Shown piece after piece: positions 1-13,000 of a stretch of DNA of 64,000 nt (the stretch's first letter is position 1; every line of letters begins with the position of its first letter). The notes beneath the pieces are model-generated. The model did no database searches. It was not told the DNA's origin and worked only from the letters and a program-made list of their open reading frames with translations. This DNA comes from Pipra filicauda (taxonomy: Eukaryota; Chordata; Aves; Passeriformes; Pipridae). The stretch is taken from positions 558,001 through 622,000 of the forward strand of contig NW_024104318.1 in assembly GCF_003945595.2 (NCBI RefSeq). The letters run 5' to 3'. Both the position numbers and the translations under genes were made by a program.

Positions 1-572
1 AGTCAAAAACTGCCTTGACAGCCTTTGCTCTTTCCTGATCAAGTATCATGGAGGAATTCATCTGGCATTATCAGTCCTATATGTAATGCATGACAGAACA
101 GAAATACAGATGGTCTGAAATGATATTGTTACAGAAAACTACGTTGTGTTAGTTTGGTTTTAGCTAATACATTGTAATGTGAGTGCTTGAAATAACAAAC
201 TTATCAAAAAATGCAGGCAGCTTTAGCATAGCCCTATCATAGCAGCAGTGCCAGCCTTCCCAAGAGCTGACAACCGCCAGCAGCCTCTAGCATAAGAACA
301 CTTAAATAAATGCTAATTCCTGAATATAAGGAGACTATTAATGAAGTCAGAGATACAATTCTTGAAGATCACTTACAGAGACCTATTCTTTATGCTTCTT
401 ATGAATCATTGCTGCTTGAACTCCAAGTTAAGATTGTCTTTGTGGGAAAAATGGGAAAGGCTGATCTGAATCAAAAAAGGAAGGTAATCTGGAAAACCAA
501 AACTGCTGCTATGAAGAACAAAGGTTTAAGAACATTTTTACTTATAGTGTTATTCCATTTAAGGTAAAATAA

Positions 573-600
573 ATATACATATATATATATATATATGTAC
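573..600. repeat. (AT)n microsatellite
   Basis: A pure (AT)9 run spans 579-596 and sits in a slightly wider TA-rich tract. Its length makes it a possible length polymorphism. Confidence 0.9.
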
Positions 601-3600
601 TTACATGAAATCTAATAGCAACAGAATTTTTATAGGAGTTGTGTAGTGATAGTCTAATTAGTGCACAAAAAATACTATGTGTTTGCCCCAAGTGGTTTAC
701 GGACCAACTGGAATAGGCAGCACCACATAAAGGAAAAGATCAGCAGGATGGACAGTGGGATGGCAGACAAGGGGTGTGTTATGGCCACTTTGAGTTTTGA
801 AGTAGACTTGTTTAGAGAAGAATAGGCTAAGGGGCAAGAGAAAAGAAAGAGGATAAAAGTAAAAGGTTCGAGAGACCAGACAGGGGACAAGAGACAGTAC
901 CTGAATCCTGCCATACTGATGCTGCGATCTGGGGCTCTTGCTGTCCCGAGGTGAAACACCAGAGATGGGCCAGGACTCAGCGTTTTGTGCTGGGTATGAG
1001 GAGAGGAAAGAGGTGGAAAGGACAGGTAAGAGAAGGCTAGCAGTGCTGGTGCTGGCAAAAGAGCAGGATTAAGCAGTGGCTTCTGCTTCATGGCTCTCAG
1101 CAATAGCTGCTGCCCTCTGTACTTGAACCTCTTTGTCACAGTAATGGAGGGCAGGAGCAGCCTGGCTTTGCAGGGTCAAGCAGTCAGTCATGACTGTTTC
1201 CCTGCTCCCATATGTTTGCTGTCCAGTCCAGTTTTTCTGCTTTGTCTGTGTCTAGAATTGACTCTGGAGGAGGTTGCTGTCCAAATTAACTTGGATGCTA
1301 CCAGAGGCCCATTCATAATAAAAGATTGAGATGTGTACTGCAAGAGTGCTAAGCCTTTGTTAGAAGCTGTAAAATCAATAAAAATAGTAAGTATTCTGTT
1401 TGCAAAAAATGATTGGAGCATGCAGTGTGGATAATATGAGGCTGCTGCTGCTGGAATTTGAGCTTGAAGTGCTGATGATAGTGTGACTAAGAAGACATGA
1501 ATATTTAAAAAGTATTAAAAAAAGTTAGGAATGAGATTTGTAAGTGCAAATGTCTTGAAGTCAAAGTAGGAAGGCTTTTAAAAGGCAGAAATGGGATTGC
1601 TTTGGTATCAAACTGTTTCTGATTGTATGCCACTTTCAGACTTCTGTGACAAGCTAGAAAATTCTCTTGAGGCAAAGCTGGAACATCCAGGCTTAGTAAG
1701 TGAAAAGTAGTAATTTGTTTTCTGTCCTGTGATATTGAGTGTGACATAGTGAATCTGAGCTGAGGATGTGGTGACTGTACCTTCTTTCACTTCAATTTCT
1801 GTGAGATTCTGGGTAAGAGATTGTATTGCCTTTTCTGCTCGTAGTTTCTGGGCTACATCACATTTACCTGTTGAGGAAGAAGTGTCCTTGACTAGCAAGG
1901 TAAGTATACACATTGTACAGCAAACCTACTGCGGTGATTGGTTGGTACTTTCTTGTGCAGATCCATCCCTAAATCTTTGATGCCTTTACACAGGTCACCT
2001 GAAACAGGAATATTACCCGTCTGGCAGGAGACCAGCTGAGGTAATAACATGCATCATCGAATACTTACATAATGCTGTCACTAGAATAGCTAATGGTTTT
2101 TTCTTGTTATCTGACCTAGCTCCTTGCATGACACGTAGATTAGTTTTATCTGCACTATGTGAAATTAGAAGTAACAAAACCTGAAATAAAAAGTAGCTTA
2201 TCAGTGCCTGTTCTGCAGAGGCAGAAATAAAAACTGTGTAAATATTGGCTATGTTTCAGCATCCTGTATTACAAAACATGTCATGCAAATGTGTACAAGG
2301 AAAATTAATAGGGGATTGTACTTTTAAACACAAAAGGGCTGAGGGAAGAGTCATGGCTCTGTGTGAGTACCAGCTGGGAGGTGCACCCATCCCTGCTAGT
2401 GCAACATGGTACCCACTTTTGAGACTGTACAGTTTCTGCTGCAGAGTTTTTTAGGTTTGTAGGTTCTCAACTTTGTAATGATCGGTGGGTCCAGCTCTGT
2501 CTTTTCAGAAAGAATTCTATCCTCACTTAATGTTTTAAAATATTAACATCCTCCCGTAGATTTCTTTAGAGAGTTCAGTTGTTTGCCATAATAGAGCGTG
2601 CAAGGAGGACTTGGGCTTGTGCATTGCTGTTGGATCAAAGATAAAATTACCAGTCAGTGAAATGCAAAGTTAATGTTTAGTTCTCCTAATGGGTTTTGCA
2701 GCATTGGGAATAGTGTTTCTGAGCAGTGGCAGTCACTGTCTGTCTATGGTTCATGCATTGTAATGGTACAGAAAGTGATGCCTTAGAATATGTGGATCTA
2801 ATAGGTTCTATTTGTGCTACTATGTAGTTGTCTGTAAAGTGTGTGCTAGCAATTTTATCCTGAAGATTCTGTGTAAACATAGGGTGTTTCAAAATAAGGA
2901 AAAGCCTTTTAATATCACAAACTCCTGCAGAAAAGTGCTCTTTTTTTTTTTAAGTACAAATTTAAATGGAGCTTTTGAAGATGGGTAGAATTAATCAATA
3001 AAAGGGAGTTAGACCTATGGACGAGATAATTACTTCAAATGGATGTTACAGGTTACAAAAATAATCCTGGGCTTGATCAAGTAGTTTTCCATTATGGAAG
3101 TTAGGCAGCTAACTTCTGACTCTTGGGAATAAGTTGCCTCACTCTACTTTTGAAAAAAAAAACCTCTCACAATTTCTAATTATGTTGTAAGTTTACAAGA
3201 TACTCATTCTTGAGTATTTCCTTCATAGTTTGGAAGCAATTTTGAGTACAGATCTCTGACCTTCAGTTTGACTGTTGCTCTTCAGTTTTACAAGTTAAAG
3301 TGAGGCAGTTTGCTCCCTGCGATCTCATCGTGCCAAACCACTTCTATTTATACCTGCAAACCATCTTTAGAAATTCAGTAGGGCGTTTGTAAGGAAATGC
3401 CTGCTGCTTTGGCAGCTGGGTGGGGAGGAAAGGAGGTACTGAACTGTGTATTTCAGTGGACCCCGTGAAAATTACTCCTTGTGGGAGACCTGTGTGTTCT
3501 GAGTAATCACACTGCCTGTCTGCAGCAGTTCATAGGTGGGACTGGAGCTGGTGTGGACAGTGTTGCTAACTTTAAACTGGACAGTTTGAGTAATAAAAAC

Positions 3601-3901
3601 TGTGTAGCTGTGGCAACACACAGCTCTGTTGGGCTATGTGTTGAACTCCAGGCTGTCATAGTTATGCTCCCATTAGCACTTGGCAGAGATGATTATAAGG
3701 TGATTAGATGCATATCTGCCTGAGGGGGGGATGTGGGTCTTTCCCACCGTTTGGGAGCAGTCAGGTTTACTGAAGGAGAGCTGTGTCATGCTTGGGGTCT
3801 TCAATCAAGTCCTCAGGGCAGGAACCAGCCTTGGGGCAGGAAGCAGGATGCAAAGGGGCATTGCTGCAGGTGATAGTAGCGTGGCTGGTGGTGGTAAAAG
3901 G

Positions 3902-3916
3902 GTGATGAGTCATCAC
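3902..3916. promoter_or_regulatory. Palindromic AP-1-type site
   Basis: The 15 bases gtgatgagtcatcac form an inverted repeat around a perfect TGAGTCA core, the known binding site of Jun/Fos and related bZIP dimers. The palindrome extends four bases beyond the core on each side. A G10 run follows about 35 bases downstream. Use of the site is not shown by sequence; single AP-1 cores are common by chance, and the extended symmetry is what makes this one worth noting. Confidence 0.35.
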
Positions 3917-5823
3917 TCAGGAAGGTCAAGAGTTTTAGTATGAGACAAGAGGGGGGGGGGAAATTGTGGAATTGTTTAGTAAAGCTGGTAAAAGCATGTA
4001 GGATCTGTCAACGTTAAAAGCCTCCCCAGGTTGGAGGAGTTAAAAGGGGGAAGGGAACAATGCAAATAGTTATTTCTGGATATATTTATTAGATGTTTTC
4101 TTCCAAATTAATATATTTTTTCAGGCTAAAATATTTGGCCTTACTTATTGGAAAAATTGGTATTTTCTATAAAAATGCAAAATTTCAAGAAGGGAAAATG
4201 TTCTCATGAAAAGCAGGGAGTAGTTTCTCATTAATTGCTGTTACTGAACACATGAAGAGTTAATAGTTGCAGCTAAACAGGTCATTCTAGGTTAAATTAG
4301 GGCAGCTGAATGTAGAAATGTAAATATATTTGGTAATAGGTAGTAGAAATATTGATATGTTTATTTACCATTTACTACCTGTATTTTATGAATTGTTGGG
4401 AAGGGTGTGGTTGGCAAGAAGGCAATCATTTTGTGCAGTCCAGCCTGTGGTAATCTGGGTCAGATCAAACAGCCCCTTTGAGGGAAGGGAAGGCTCTTCT
4501 TCACTAAGAGCAATGAGCTTGCTCAAGTAGAACAAGTTTCAGGAGTACAAGAGGGAAGTAGGGACACAGCTGGAGAGAGGAATTGGAGATGCTACCAGCA
4601 AGAAAGCCAGTCAGGATAAATTGTGGTGAAGAGGGACCTTGCCTTCCCAAAAGAAGCAGACTTAGAGCCAATTATAATACTTCAGTGGGAATGTGGAAGC
4701 TTGTTTCAACTTGAGAAACAACCAGAAATGGATCAATTAGAAAATGAGGTTGGCAAATGGGTCATGTCCTTTTCTTTTTCCCATCTGGTGCGGCAGATGT
4801 CTATCTTTTTCCTGTTTGTTTTAGTTATATTGAAGCATTGCTTTACTACTTTTAATCTTTCTAACAACTTCCAGTAAATTCACTTTTGTAAATATAGATA
4901 TGAAGCAGAATCCATGGAAGCAGCCAAATCTTGGTTCAATTATATTGGTCTGAGCAGTGAAGTACTGTTAAAAGCGAAGAAGAGACTGCTTACAATCAGC
5001 CTTGGAAGAGCCACTTGTAATCTGTTGGGAGGAAGGAGTATGCCATTTGGTCAATCTTACACTGTTGTTTTACTTTCAAGAAAGGATGATTCTATTCTGT
5101 CTCAGAGGCTGGACTGATCCTGGATTTTGTCCTAATGATCTTTACTCAGGTATTTTCTTGTAACGGTAATGTCGTCTGCAGAGTTGCTCTAGCATTACAT
5201 GAGAAATGCAAAGGTGCTGTTGTTTTTGAAAAATTACTTTCCACTGTATACACTAAAATAGGAAGTCCCTAGTTTATAAAGATTTTAATTTTATTGCATC
5301 TTCTCAAGGGATATTTTGTTTCAGTTTTCCTACCCAACTGGGAAAAGAAACTCTCATTACTTATTCAATTAAATTAGTTTCTATAAATTAATCAGGAATA
5401 ATTGTGTTTATATGTGCCAAAACTTCCTCAAGGGGACATTAAATGGCAAGTGATTTAAAATAGAAATCAATGGCAGTGATTTGAAGATACCCCTTGAGAT
5501 GAGTATAAATGGCAGTAGTGCAGTAGTTTGTCAGATTTATTATGAAAGTTGCAGTAAATCAAAGAAATGTTAATTTTCTTTAACAAAGAATAAACAAATA
5601 ACAAACGTGGTAGGTTTGATAAGCCAGAAGATTGAGTCTTGCTGAAAGTATATAATGAAATACAGATCTGATATTAGCACTGAAGAATATAGGTGAGGTT
5701 TTATCCTTCTAGGACACTGAGCATGCAGTCCTACTTCAGACCACAGTCGGTATCCCAGTAGTCCTAATCCATGCTTATAACTGGTTTCTGTGGCAGTTTC
5801 TAGCAGTGTAGCTATCCTGTTAG

Positions 5824-5849
5824 GTGAGTGTGTGTGTTTGTATGTGTAT
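5824..5849 (+). repeat. Imperfect GT microsatellite
   Basis: Interrupted (GT)n tract with tttg and tatg interruptions. It is short and probably old. Confidence 0.75.
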
Positions 5850-6904
5850 AGAAAAGATGTAAAGCACACTCAAGGAAGTCAAATCGTGATGTAGTAACAA
5901 TATGAGAAATTCAGTCTCATGTCCTTTGTTCAGAGAATGGAGTTGCATCTGGTACCTGCTATTTTGCCTCTCCCTTGTGCTGGTCAGGTTGCACTTGTAC
6001 TTTTTTTCTCTTCTCCCTACTATTTGTACTCAATCCTGTCTCAGTCCTTCTCACTGTTCTGCCTCGGTTCTTATGGCTGGTGGGACACTCTTCTAATAGG
6101 TTTTTTTTTCTGTGTAGTAAGTAAAACTGAACTCAAATGAAGCAAAATGAATTGCTTTGTATTACCTTATTCTTATATGCAATAAATAAACAGTTTCAAT
6201 TATATCCAGCACAGGACAGAAAATAAAAAAGAAAAAAAAAAATCAATAACCTGATTCCTGGGATGTTTTTTTGGTCCAAAATTTGTCTAGTCCTTTGACT
6301 TTGTCAGAGATACTGAAGATCAGTGAGTAGCTGTTTTTGTTTGCGTTCCATTTGTTTTACCTAATTTTCTTGTTACTATGTCTTATTAAATATACAAGAC
6401 AAAAATGGAGCAAATCATTTGATTATTACCAGTTCATTAGGCTTAAAACATGAACTAAAGCCAGCTTCAGCTTAGAGATTCATTCACGTGGCTCACACTG
6501 AGGTTGGTGAGAGGCACATGCATATTCACAAATCCAGAATTTGGCTCTTTGCCTGAGTTTTTAGTAGACCAGTGTTCAGTGAAGGCTCCAAGATAGTAGA
6601 TCATTTGTTATTTACAGCAGATAATGAAACATTACTGTGATTTCATTCAAAGCTTCATTACATAAAGTCTTTATGTTGGTAGATAAATTAAAAAATAAAT
6701 AAAAAAGAAGCTGTATATTTTGTAAATGAATTAACGTTTTCTTTAGAGGTGTTTAAACTGTAAAAACAGGATGACAAAATACTTGCTTGGACTTCATATT
6801 TCCTTGGCATGGCATTGGACTTTGGCTCTATCTGAGGCACAGGTGTAGTGGCTTTCCTCCCAGCATCTGGCTGCTCCAGAAATTCTGCCTCTTGGAACTG
6901 GAAA

Positions 6905-7165
6905 CTTTAAGAAATATTTCACAGCGTTCTTGTGGCGAGAAGAGCTTCTCACCACGTGAAGTTTTCGGATCATCGGGCTGAAGGGAATGGCAGCAGTTCT
7001 CCTGTAAGGTGAAGCTGTCCTTGCCGATCTTGGAATCTTCTCGCGCGGAGTGCGCGGTTCTGAACCCCACTGCTGTTACCCGCTCCTGGAGAACCTGCAA
7101 GTGCCCTTTGCCCAGGCAGGGCTCTGTGCCCAGCCCAGGGGGGAACAGGTGATCCTCTGCGTGCA
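6905..7165. other. CpG-dense, GC-rich patch
   Basis: By eye I count about 13 CpG dinucleotides in about 260 bases, including five in the cluster at about 7033-7051, while the flanking kilobases are almost free of CpG. Overlapping open frames on both strands (6828-7166 minus, 6970-7257 minus, 7050-7286 plus) exist because GC-rich DNA has few stops; none resembles a known protein. It could be a small unmethylated regulatory island, an old exon or retroelement remnant, or a GC-biased conversion hotspot. No TATA box or clear start site was identified. Confidence 0.5.
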
Positions 7166-7290
7166 TAAGGCATCATCTGGGGAGAGGCTACACACTTATT
7201 TTTCAATAGAACTCTGTTATTTAATAAGTGGGGTTTCCCCCTTCCCTCCCTTTGCACTGGATTTTAGCATCTCTTCTAAAGTATGAATGG

Positions 7291-10200
7291 TAATGGGGAC
7301 AGCAGTAAGGGCTGAGATGGGAAGGAGAAAGAGCATGCATTTTGCTGTCCCAGCAGAGTCTCTTTAATGATTACTTTTGAAATAAGTTGTTGATTGATGA
7401 ATATAATCTTCAAAACTGTCATTCTCCTTGGGTTACCTTCAGTTTAAAGGGGCATTAGTCTCCCTCCTTCCAGGTATGTTTTCAGTAATGTTGGATAGGT
7501 AGTGTAATTCTTCATCATCCAGTACTGTGGCCATGTTGTCCAAATAGGTGCTGCATCATGTGTAACTACAGTCCAGATATCATTATATGCCATGCAACCA
7601 CAGCAGCAAAATTATGTCATGATGTCACTGTGTAAAAATATAGCAAGTTGAGTTTGTTGTGATGGGGATGTTTGTAAAAGCAGATAACTATTTTCAGCTC
7701 TTACACAGGCAATTGATTGCTTTCTCAATAAAATGTATGGTCTCCTTCTTGCTACAACCAGAAATAACTTCAATGCTGAATGGCTTTAGTGTTCAGTAGG
7801 GTTTCATTTAAGGAATTTCCCTGTCCTCGCCTGCACACTGGATAGAACAATGCCCTAGAAATCAAAAATAGAAGTTAGTGTCCCAAAGGCAATGTCTGTC
7901 TGCCAGAAGTATGTATGACTTGTTTGGTGGCAAGTGTTTTAGAATTGTGAGCATGAACTCATTTGGAAAAATGTAAAACCTGATCTCTTTTCCTAGCTTT
8001 AATGCCATCCCCCTTCCTTTATGTTTGTACTTGTACCCTAAGAATTTTTATATTTTTAATTTACATCCTGTGGCAAGTGCATCTGTGGAGCTTCTAACCC
8101 ACAGTCAGGTTCTCTGCAGCAGATGTTGACAGGCTTAGCTGTTTGCCTCATGGAGATGTGTATCCTGCTGTGCATTTATATTACAATCTAAATCATCCCT
8201 TTTGGATACTATTCTTGGTGCAGCTTTAAATATCTGCAGGGTGTCTTGAGATCTGAGAAGATGGGGAGATCCTGAATTCCCCGAACCCCACCAGTATTTC
8301 CAGGAAATGTGGGATTTTCTTTTAAGATATTTGTGTCTGGGAGGGGGGAAGTATAGATTGCTCCTTGTATGAAGCCTATTTAGCCTATTTTAATTGAAAG
8401 TTTTCTTTTCCCATTTTCCTTGGGTGATAAATGTTGATTTTAATTTTATTTTTCACCATTAGAGCAGGAATTGGCCTCTTATTTAAAACACCAAAGCAAC
8501 AGCACCATATGTATACCTTTTAATACCATTTTGGAGGTCATCTGACACAACATGGTGGGGAGGCAATAGTGCTGCCCTTCAAGTGTGTGACATCCTCTGT
8601 GTCTCTCATTAGATTAACGACCGAGTCCAGACCTTTGCAGAAAGTGGCAGTTACTGAGAAATGGTGCAAGGTGATGGGAATACTGGATCTCTTCAGTTTT
8701 CTTCTGGAGTGCCATGTTTCAGGTCTTAAAGAGTGGTGTGGGAACTAAAACTAACAAGTGCCCATGGCAGGACTTGTACAGAAACAGGTGTGATAAGCTA
8801 CACTTTTTCTATATTTCCAAAGTTACAATTTGAGTAATGATAGATAAGCTGGAATTATTGTAAAGAGATAGGAATGCTAGACTGGTAGGCAGATTAGTTA
8901 CATGCAGAAATAAGTTTTGTAAATCTAGTAGGTACCTCACAACAAACCATAAATATCAAGGAAACTTGTGTTATCCCCTTTCATATTTTTTCTGTCTTTT
9001 CTTCTAAAGTTAAATTTGATCTTAGTACTGTATTTAAAAACTGTATCGTTGCTTCTTTGCTAGTTGCTTGAAGTGTATGTATTATTACAATGGATGATAA
9101 ATCTGGAAGCCACTTTTCAGTTTTCTTAACTCAGGTGCATGAGTAAACTTGAAAGCAAGAATCCCTTCAAGAAACAACTTTTTATTGGAAATACTATTCA
9201 CTGAAATGTTTTGAGTGAATTTATAACCCTTCAATGAATCTCTTCTTCAGATGTTATGTTTACTATAGCACAAGATCTAACAAATAATTTAAATTCAAAG
9301 GTAGATTTAATTTTGTCACTGCAGCTGAAATAGCACTTTTTCAAATTAAAAATTTACAAAGACTTGTAAGACTGCTTCCCACCCCCATCTCTCCTTTTCT
9401 TATCTTAAGGTAAATGGAAAAGATCAAGTAACAATTACAATTCAAGCTATCACTAGTAATGTCTTGTGTGTACACACACACTTCCATCTCCCAATGAAAT
9501 CTTGTATTGAAGAGATTTTCTTGTATGGGAGCTGTAGGTATACGTCTTTATTTTGTTCTTATACTTCTAATAGTCTAGTTTTCTGGATTCTTTAATCTTT
9601 TTTATCATCATTATGATACTATTCTACTGCTTTTTGGGGTTTTCTACTGACTTTATTAAAAAATGAAATACAGCTACTGCATACCTGTCTTTAAATTCTG
9701 AGGTCATTGGAAAAGGTTTCACTATCCTGAATGGTTAATTAAAACCAGCTGTAATAGCTACAGGAATGCCAGAGTTTCAAAGCCAAATATGCTGAAGTGA
9801 TGCTTTAAAAGAAAACTTTCAAAATTTGCCTGTGCTGTGGTAAATTTTAATGTAAATGTGAAGGCACAGAAATTTTTATAAGGAAACTTCCGTGTGTGCA
9901 TTGTATACCTAATAAAAACCAGTAAAGTTGAAAGGTTGCAGGTATATAAACCTCTTGAGATTTAATAGTTTTGGAACTAAAACCTAAACCTTCACACAAG
10001 GTGCTATGTGTGGTTCTGCATTTCAAAGTGAACCTGCACAGTTCTAGTGGAAGGCTGGACAAAACCCATCTCGGCCCAGGATTTTTTCCCAGGATTCATT
10101 TAAGTCTGCATTTGCTACATGTGAAAACAGTTGGTTTGTACGGGAATAAATGACAAACTAGAGTACTGAAAGACTTGAGGTTTTGTTTTTTTCATCTCAA

Positions 10201-13000
10201 ATGTTTCCTTTGGGCAGAGCTGATTGAAAGAAAAGGAAAGGCTTAGAAAAGAGATTTCAGCTACAGCTGACTGGCAAACAGCCTGCACATTCAACCCCAG
10301 TTTATGGATTATTGATTGGAGAGGAGATGAAGTGCAGCTCCTATTCTCAAGGCAAGCAGACTGCCTTACACAAAGTGCAGCTTAACTTTCTTTCTTAATT
10401 AGCGCAGAATACATAATGTGTGTGGAAAAAAGGAGGTCTCGTTAACAGGTCAGAAGAAGTTAGGTTAGCCTGTGTATTGCCTGTCCCAATGAAAGAAAAC
10501 TCAGGAAAGTGAACCTACATTTTTTTTTCCTTTTAGAGAAACTTATGTATGTGTATATATTGTGTATGTACATATCATTCAGTTGAGTAGCTTCCAGGTT
10601 TAAAAAATGAGGGATTTATCACAGAGGTCTAAATTCACTTCAACAGAGAAATTCAAAGCACTGAAATATAAACAGAGCTGTCTCTGCAAAGAACAGACAC
10701 TGAAACCTGATTAACATCATCTTCCCAAAGAACTGCAAACAAAACAAAAAACCAGTCAGCTTGCATCCCACCCTAGCAACAACTAACCAAGGTCTGAAAA
10801 TGATGCATTTGAACTTAATGAAAAATAAATCATCAAAGCGGCATCTTGGGCAACATTTTGAAATCATAGCCCTTTAGGCAGTGTATGAACCTAAATAGTT
10901 TTCACTAATAAAGGCACGTAGTATGATATCCCCTCTAAACTTAGTCTTCCTACTATGAAGCAAGTGCCTGTCTATAGTTATGACTTGAATATTTAATACT
11001 CTACATGGATTTTTTTCCGTAGTAGCCTATGGGATTTTGAGTTAAACTCAATTTTCATTGAGTTTTTAGTTGTCAAAGAATTTGGGCAGAAATTAAATTA
11101 GAGGGCTTTGCTGCTGTAGAACTGCCTGCTGTAGAAAAAGGGAGGTGAATGTAAGACTGAACATCTGAAGAAGCAGGCTTGCCCTGATCTGGTAATGCCA
11201 GAATAGTGGGGTTACCATTCCAGGAACTCTTGATTTTTCCTGTCATCTTGTGAAAGGGTTTTGAAGTCCTATGCTTTTAGCATGCTAAAAGGGCCACTTT
11301 ATTTACTGTCATTAAGATTTCAGAACCCAGAAGGTATTAGTTCCTACAAATTAGAGAAAAGTTTAATTTGTGTCGCTTCAAGGAAATTTCTTGAACATGA
11401 GAAATAACATCAATAGATATCTGGCTAAAGTGCCAGCTGGCAAAGCAAAGATGTAGAACATAATATCTTCTATTTCAGATGTAAAATATGTGAGTGCTTG
11501 CTTAACAAGGGTGCATTTCAAAAAAAAAAAGGCAGAAATCAAGATGTAAACTTATTTTTTCTTATACCTGTGTATCAAGAGGGAAAGGATGAGGTCAACA
11601 TAGTGCATACAATGTAATCAAGATAGGAATTATGCTGTTTGTCTGTTCTAGGAAAGAAGGAAAAAAATAATTTGTTTGAAAAGTAAGAAAAGGTCGGGGT
11701 GTTGTCTTGAATTTATAGAAGTCCATAGAAAACATAGTTATGTTATTTTTCAACATCATATTTTTAATTTTATTAGTAATATTGATTTGACATCTGCAGG
11801 CCACTGGTATGGGGAAATTTTGTGGAAAAACTGTCAGGGAATTGATTTGGTGTCTGACAGACTTGACAAGGGCATGTACTGGATTCTGGTATAAACCTAA
11901 TTTTAGTGTAAAGCTAGGAATAATTTGCGGAAGTTTACTGACTTACAGCAATGTGAAAGTGTAGTAAATGATATGTACGTTATATTAAATCCTTCCCTCA
12001 AAAAAATCTCAACAAACCAACAACAGACAGAAACATTAATTTTTGTCCTTGTAAGTCCCATGCCTGACACCTGATCCCTGCAGTGCTGCTGTGGTTTTCC
12101 TCCCAGCCACTAACGTGGTGTGGTCAGTGTGAGCAGCAACCCAAGGGACTCTTGTATGGGGCTTTTTTCCGTGGGCCAGTGAAGCACCTGATCACTTCAG
12201 AAGAGCATGAGGGTGACTCCAGTAGGAGTAATCATGTTCCTTGTGTGATACACAGTGTTTCTGTCAAGGGATTGGCAAGCATGGGGGTTTTCTGACCTTC
12301 TTGAACTGCTTGCTAAGAGTTAACTGACATGACTGGTATTTCTGGACCTGAATGAGCAAGGTGCTAGCCTAGCTTTGTGCAATTAATAAAGTACTTGGCT
12401 TTTTTTAAAACTACTTCTGATAGATTTACTCTCTTACCTTGAACAAAGCTCACCAGGAGCGCTCCAGTGAAATATGTTCCTTTTGTCACAAAGCACTAGT
12501 TCAAACTGAAATGTGTCTGTTCTTGACAGGCATCTTCTGGAAGGTGGTATGACTTTTAAAAATACATGCCTTCTTTCTTGTCAGCTCATCAGAAGTATTT
12601 CAAGTTTCCAGCACCTTTTACTCCTGGCTGAGAGTTGCAGGTCTACTCATGTCCTTGTCACAGCACTGGGAACCACAGAACCAGTGTTGAGGAATATGTT
12701 CAATGCAGGTAGCTCGGGAACTGCTGTGGGAACTGCAGGATGAGCTCTGGGTGGCAGGAACTCTTGATGAGAGTCCATGAACTGTTGACTCTTAGTACAA
12801 GAGAGAGCCTGGGGACGGGCCAGGTGAGGGACACTGAGAGGCACAGCAGGAGCCAAGGACCCCAGACTTGGCCACAGTTAGACTGTGAGAGGATAAAAGT
12901 GCTGTAAGGGTATCAAAGCCCAAGCTTTTTTAAAGGATCGAGATGTCAGAGACTCTGCTGTAGGGAACCTGGGGTCTAGCCAGTGAGGAAGCCTGGTCTG
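7291..13000. other. Noncoding stretch, no gene seen
   Basis: Only short chance frames are present. Landmarks are a GT/AC palindrome of 14 bases at 9475-9488, an A/C-rich run at about 10738-10760, an 18-bp perfect palindrome at 11274-11291, an A11 tract at 11520-11530 and a second A/C-rich run at about 12001-12030. Base composition rises slightly in GC from 12500 but without CpG enrichment. Confidence 0.7.
11274..11291. repeat. 18-bp perfect palindrome
   Basis: The sequence cttttagcatgctaaaag equals its own reverse complement and contains a GCATGC core. It could be a symmetric protein-binding site or chance. It does not extend at either end. Confidence 0.6.

Larger units (their letters stand above)
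1..6780. other. Noncoding AT-rich stretch, no gene seen
   Basis: I see no supportable gene here. The longest open frames (310-567 plus, 675-1139 minus) have no recognisable domain and lack paired splice sites, so I treat them as chance. Visible landmarks are an (AT)9 microsatellite at 579-596, a T11 tract at 2941-2951, an AP-1 type palindrome at 3902-3916, a G10 run at 3951-3960, a GT-rich run at 5824-5849 and an A11 tract at 6232-6242. The stretch fits a vertebrate intron or intergenic DNA. Confidence 0.7.

Noticed and set aside
675..1139. 154-residue minus-strand frame
   Set aside because: Leu/Ser/Pro-rich chance composition, no domain, no splice context, and overlapped by another frame on the plus strand.
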